A stretch of 64,000 nucleotides of DNA from Gammaproteobacteria bacterium. Lineage in GTDB: Bacteria > Pseudomonadota > Gammaproteobacteria > Competibacterales > Competibacteraceae. The position numbers were made by a program, and so were the translations under genes. Location of the stretch: contig JACKNC010000002.1 of NCBI GenBank assembly GCA_024235095.1, positions 186,001 to 250,000 of the forward strand, in the 5' to 3' direction. This document shows, piece by piece, positions 62,535 through 64,000 of the stretch; the first letter of the stretch is position 1; the number at the start of each line of letters is the position of its first letter. A model generated the notes under the pieces. The model had not been told where the DNA came from, did not search any database, and was given only the letters and a program-made list of their open reading frames with translations.

Positions 62535-64000
62535 ATGGCCTTCAGTAATAAAGCCCCATCGTTTTGGCTCATCAGCCTGATCTTCATGGCTGCTCTTTCC
62601 ATCCTGCCTGCCACCGGGCGGGCAGCGGCGCCCGTTTACACGGATAGTCTGGCGTCAGGTTGGGAAGACTGGTCGTGGGGAGAGTTCACTCGCAACTTCA
62701 CGAATCCAACCCCCACACATAGTGGCAACGCTTCGATTGCGGTCACCTATACCTCAGGTTGGAGCGGACTGCTATTAGGTCAAACCGCATCCATCGACAT
62801 TATCGGCCTTGACACGCTGCGGTTCTGGGCGCATGGCGGGACCAGCGGCGGTCAGCCTGTCGATATCATGGTGTGCATTGCCCCCCAAACCTGTATGCAG
62901 TATGGCCAGATCGCGTTGCAGGCCAACACCTGGACCCAAGTGGACGTGCCAGTAACAGAACTCGGCAACAAGGTTTGGTCCATCACCTGGTTCAACAACA
63001 GCGACCACGCCCAGCCTACGTTTTATCTGGATGACATCGCGTTCGTTGCCTCGGGTACGCTGCCACCACTTCCCATGAGCGGCCCCGAGTTGAGTGTGGA
63101 TGTCAGCACTGATCGGCATTCCATCAGCCCGTATATTTATGGGATGAATTATGGGGTGAGTTTTACCGATGGATCGCTTGAGGCGCTGGCGGCTGAATTG
63201 CGCCTGCCGGTGCGGCGCTGGGGCGGCAATTCGGCTACCCGCTATAATTGGCAGAACGACACGCACAATACCGGTAGCGACTGGTATTTCGAAAATATCA
63301 GAGAGGACAATTCCAACCCCGGTGCTCTACCCAATGGGTCGGCAGCCGATCGTTTTATCGAACAAGACCGCCGAACGCAAAGCAAAACGCTGATGACGGC
63401 GCCGCTTATTGGCTGGACGCCCAAACGAAGGCTGGAAGATCATCCGTATGATTGCGGTTTCAGCACTGACAAGTACGGCGCCCAGCAGAGTACCGATCCA
63501 TGGGATTCCAAATGTGGTAATGGCATTGGTACTAACGGTGTACCGATAACCGGCAATGATTCCCACGACACCAGTAGCGAAGTCACCCCCGATTTTGTCA
63601 CCGAGTGGGTTCAGCACCTGATCGACCGTTATGGAACCGCCGACCAAGGCGGGGTGTTGTTCTATAACCTGGATAACGAACCGATGCTGTGGAACACCGC
63701 GCACCGCGATGTGCATCCACAGCCGGTCTCCTATGACGAAATCTGGAATCTTACCCGTACTTATGCGGCGGCGATCAAGGCGACAGACCCCGGAGCTAAA
63801 ACGCTCGGTCCGGTTGTGTGGGGCTGGATGGCGTACTTCTGGTCGGCCTTGGATGGGGTATCGAACAACAGCGATCGGTTGGCGCATGGCGATACCCCCT
63901 TCCTGGAGTGGTATCTACAACAAATGCGCGCCTATGAGCAGCAACAGGGGGTGCGGATTCTGGATTACCTTGATGTGCATTTTTATCCACAGGCCAATGG
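62535..64000 (+). CDS. Secreted glycoside hydrolase family 44 enzyme (C-terminus beyond window)
   Basis: 488 residues visible, open at the window edge. Signal peptide (FWLISLIFMAALSILPATG-RAAA). Residues about 35–175 form a carbohydrate-binding-like jelly roll (YTDSLASGWEDWSWGEFTRN, DIIGLDTLRFWAHGG, WTQVDVPVTEL). From about 190 the GH44 pattern begins: ISPYIYGMNYGVSF, LRLPVRRWGGNSATRYNWQN, DTHNTGSDWYFEN, and the acid/base motif FYNLDNEPMLWNTAHRDVHP. GH44 enzymes are endo-acting β-glucanases or xyloglucanases. The start at 62535 has only a weak ribosome site (AAGAG, 6 bases before). The second catalytic Glu should lie beyond the window. Confidence 0.88.
   Translation, partial: MAFSNKAPSFWLISLIFMAALSILPATGRAAAPVYTDSLASGWEDWSWGEFTRNFTNPTPTHSGNASIAVTYTSGWSGLLLGQTASIDIIGLDTLRFWAHGGTSGGQPVDIMVCIAPQTCMQYGQIALQANTWTQVDVPVTELGNKVWSITWFNNSDHAQPTFYLDDIAFVASGTLPPLPMSGPELSVDVSTDRHSISPYIYGMNYGVSFTDGSLEALAAELRLPVRRWGGNSATRYNWQNDTHNTGSDWYFENIREDNSNPGALPNGSAADRFIEQDRRTQSKTLMTAPLIGWTPKRRLEDHPYDCGFSTDKYGAQQSTDPWDSKCGNGIGTNGVPITGNDSHDTSSEVTPDFVTEWVQHLIDRYGTADQGGVLFYNLDNEPMLWNTAHRDVHPQPVSYDEIWNLTRTYAAAIKATDPGAKTLGPVVWGWMAYFWSALDGVSNNSDRLAHGDTPFLEWYLQQMRAYEQQQGVRILDYLDVHFYPQAN

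Overview
This window comes from a GC-moderate gammaproteobacterium. The his–tat order (hisB-hisH-hisA-hisF-hisI-hisE-tatA-tatB-tatC), the trimeric porin, FadL, YgiQ and BaeSR-type genes all fit that class. The large sulfur- and lipid-related type I PKS locus and the many CCCCCTTT…AAAGGGGG palindromes resemble genomes of the Competibacter/Thiotrichales kind. That placement is an inference; no rRNA gene is present to settle it.

Layout. (1) 1–6.1 kb: a leftward sugar-uptake operon (porin, family-1 binding protein, double-ATPase subunit, permease, RbsB-like binding protein running off the edge). Three LacI-type operators lie upstream, next to what looks like the broken remnant of the LacI regulator. 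(2) 6.2–12.5 kb: a cupin–thioesterase fusion, then an ECF sigma/cupin anti-sigma pair and a DUF4331–TPR–HupE cluster. (3) 12.7–27.8 kb: a lipid/polyketide locus built on a 2801-residue megasynthase (two NPD-like barrels–KS–AT–ACP–KR–DH), with a sulfotransferase, a sulfatase-fold enzyme, TPR and coiled-coil proteins, a free ACP and an acyl-CoA ligase. (4) 28–37 kb: glutaredoxin-like protein, FadL porin, orphan livF, ppa, pgpA, and the tat and his genes. (5) 37.3–47.8 kb: a nest of mobile elements. (6) 48–64 kb: ygiQ, Uma2 nuclease, a BaeSR-like two-component pair, a mono-heme protein, a GntR/PfkB pair, a broken NlpC/P60 gene, a possible ADP-ribosyltransferase-fold protein, a vWA lipid/sugar-binding-like secreted protein, ald, transposase fossils and the start of a secreted GH44 glycanase.

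The most interesting result is in region 5. Removing three ISs from one stretch, plus a 122-bp MITE and one further IS, each with one copy of its target duplication, restores two uninterrupted, translationally coupled genes. The first (303 aa) is a TIR-domain protein with a degenerate NTPase-like C-terminal half. The second (745 aa) is a membrane protein with a long Gly-Ile repeat domain fused to an AAA-type ATPase. All the insertions lie inside these two genes and every exon-like segment is still in frame. The locus therefore looks like a recently silenced TIR-effector system, plausibly for phage defence or regulated cell death, whose architecture I do not recognise as a named system.

A second theme is a palindromic repeat family that has inserted in frame into coding sequence (PKS linkers, a PKS accessory protein, the TatB tail, probably YgiQ), where it encodes Pro/Lys/Gly-rich tracts.
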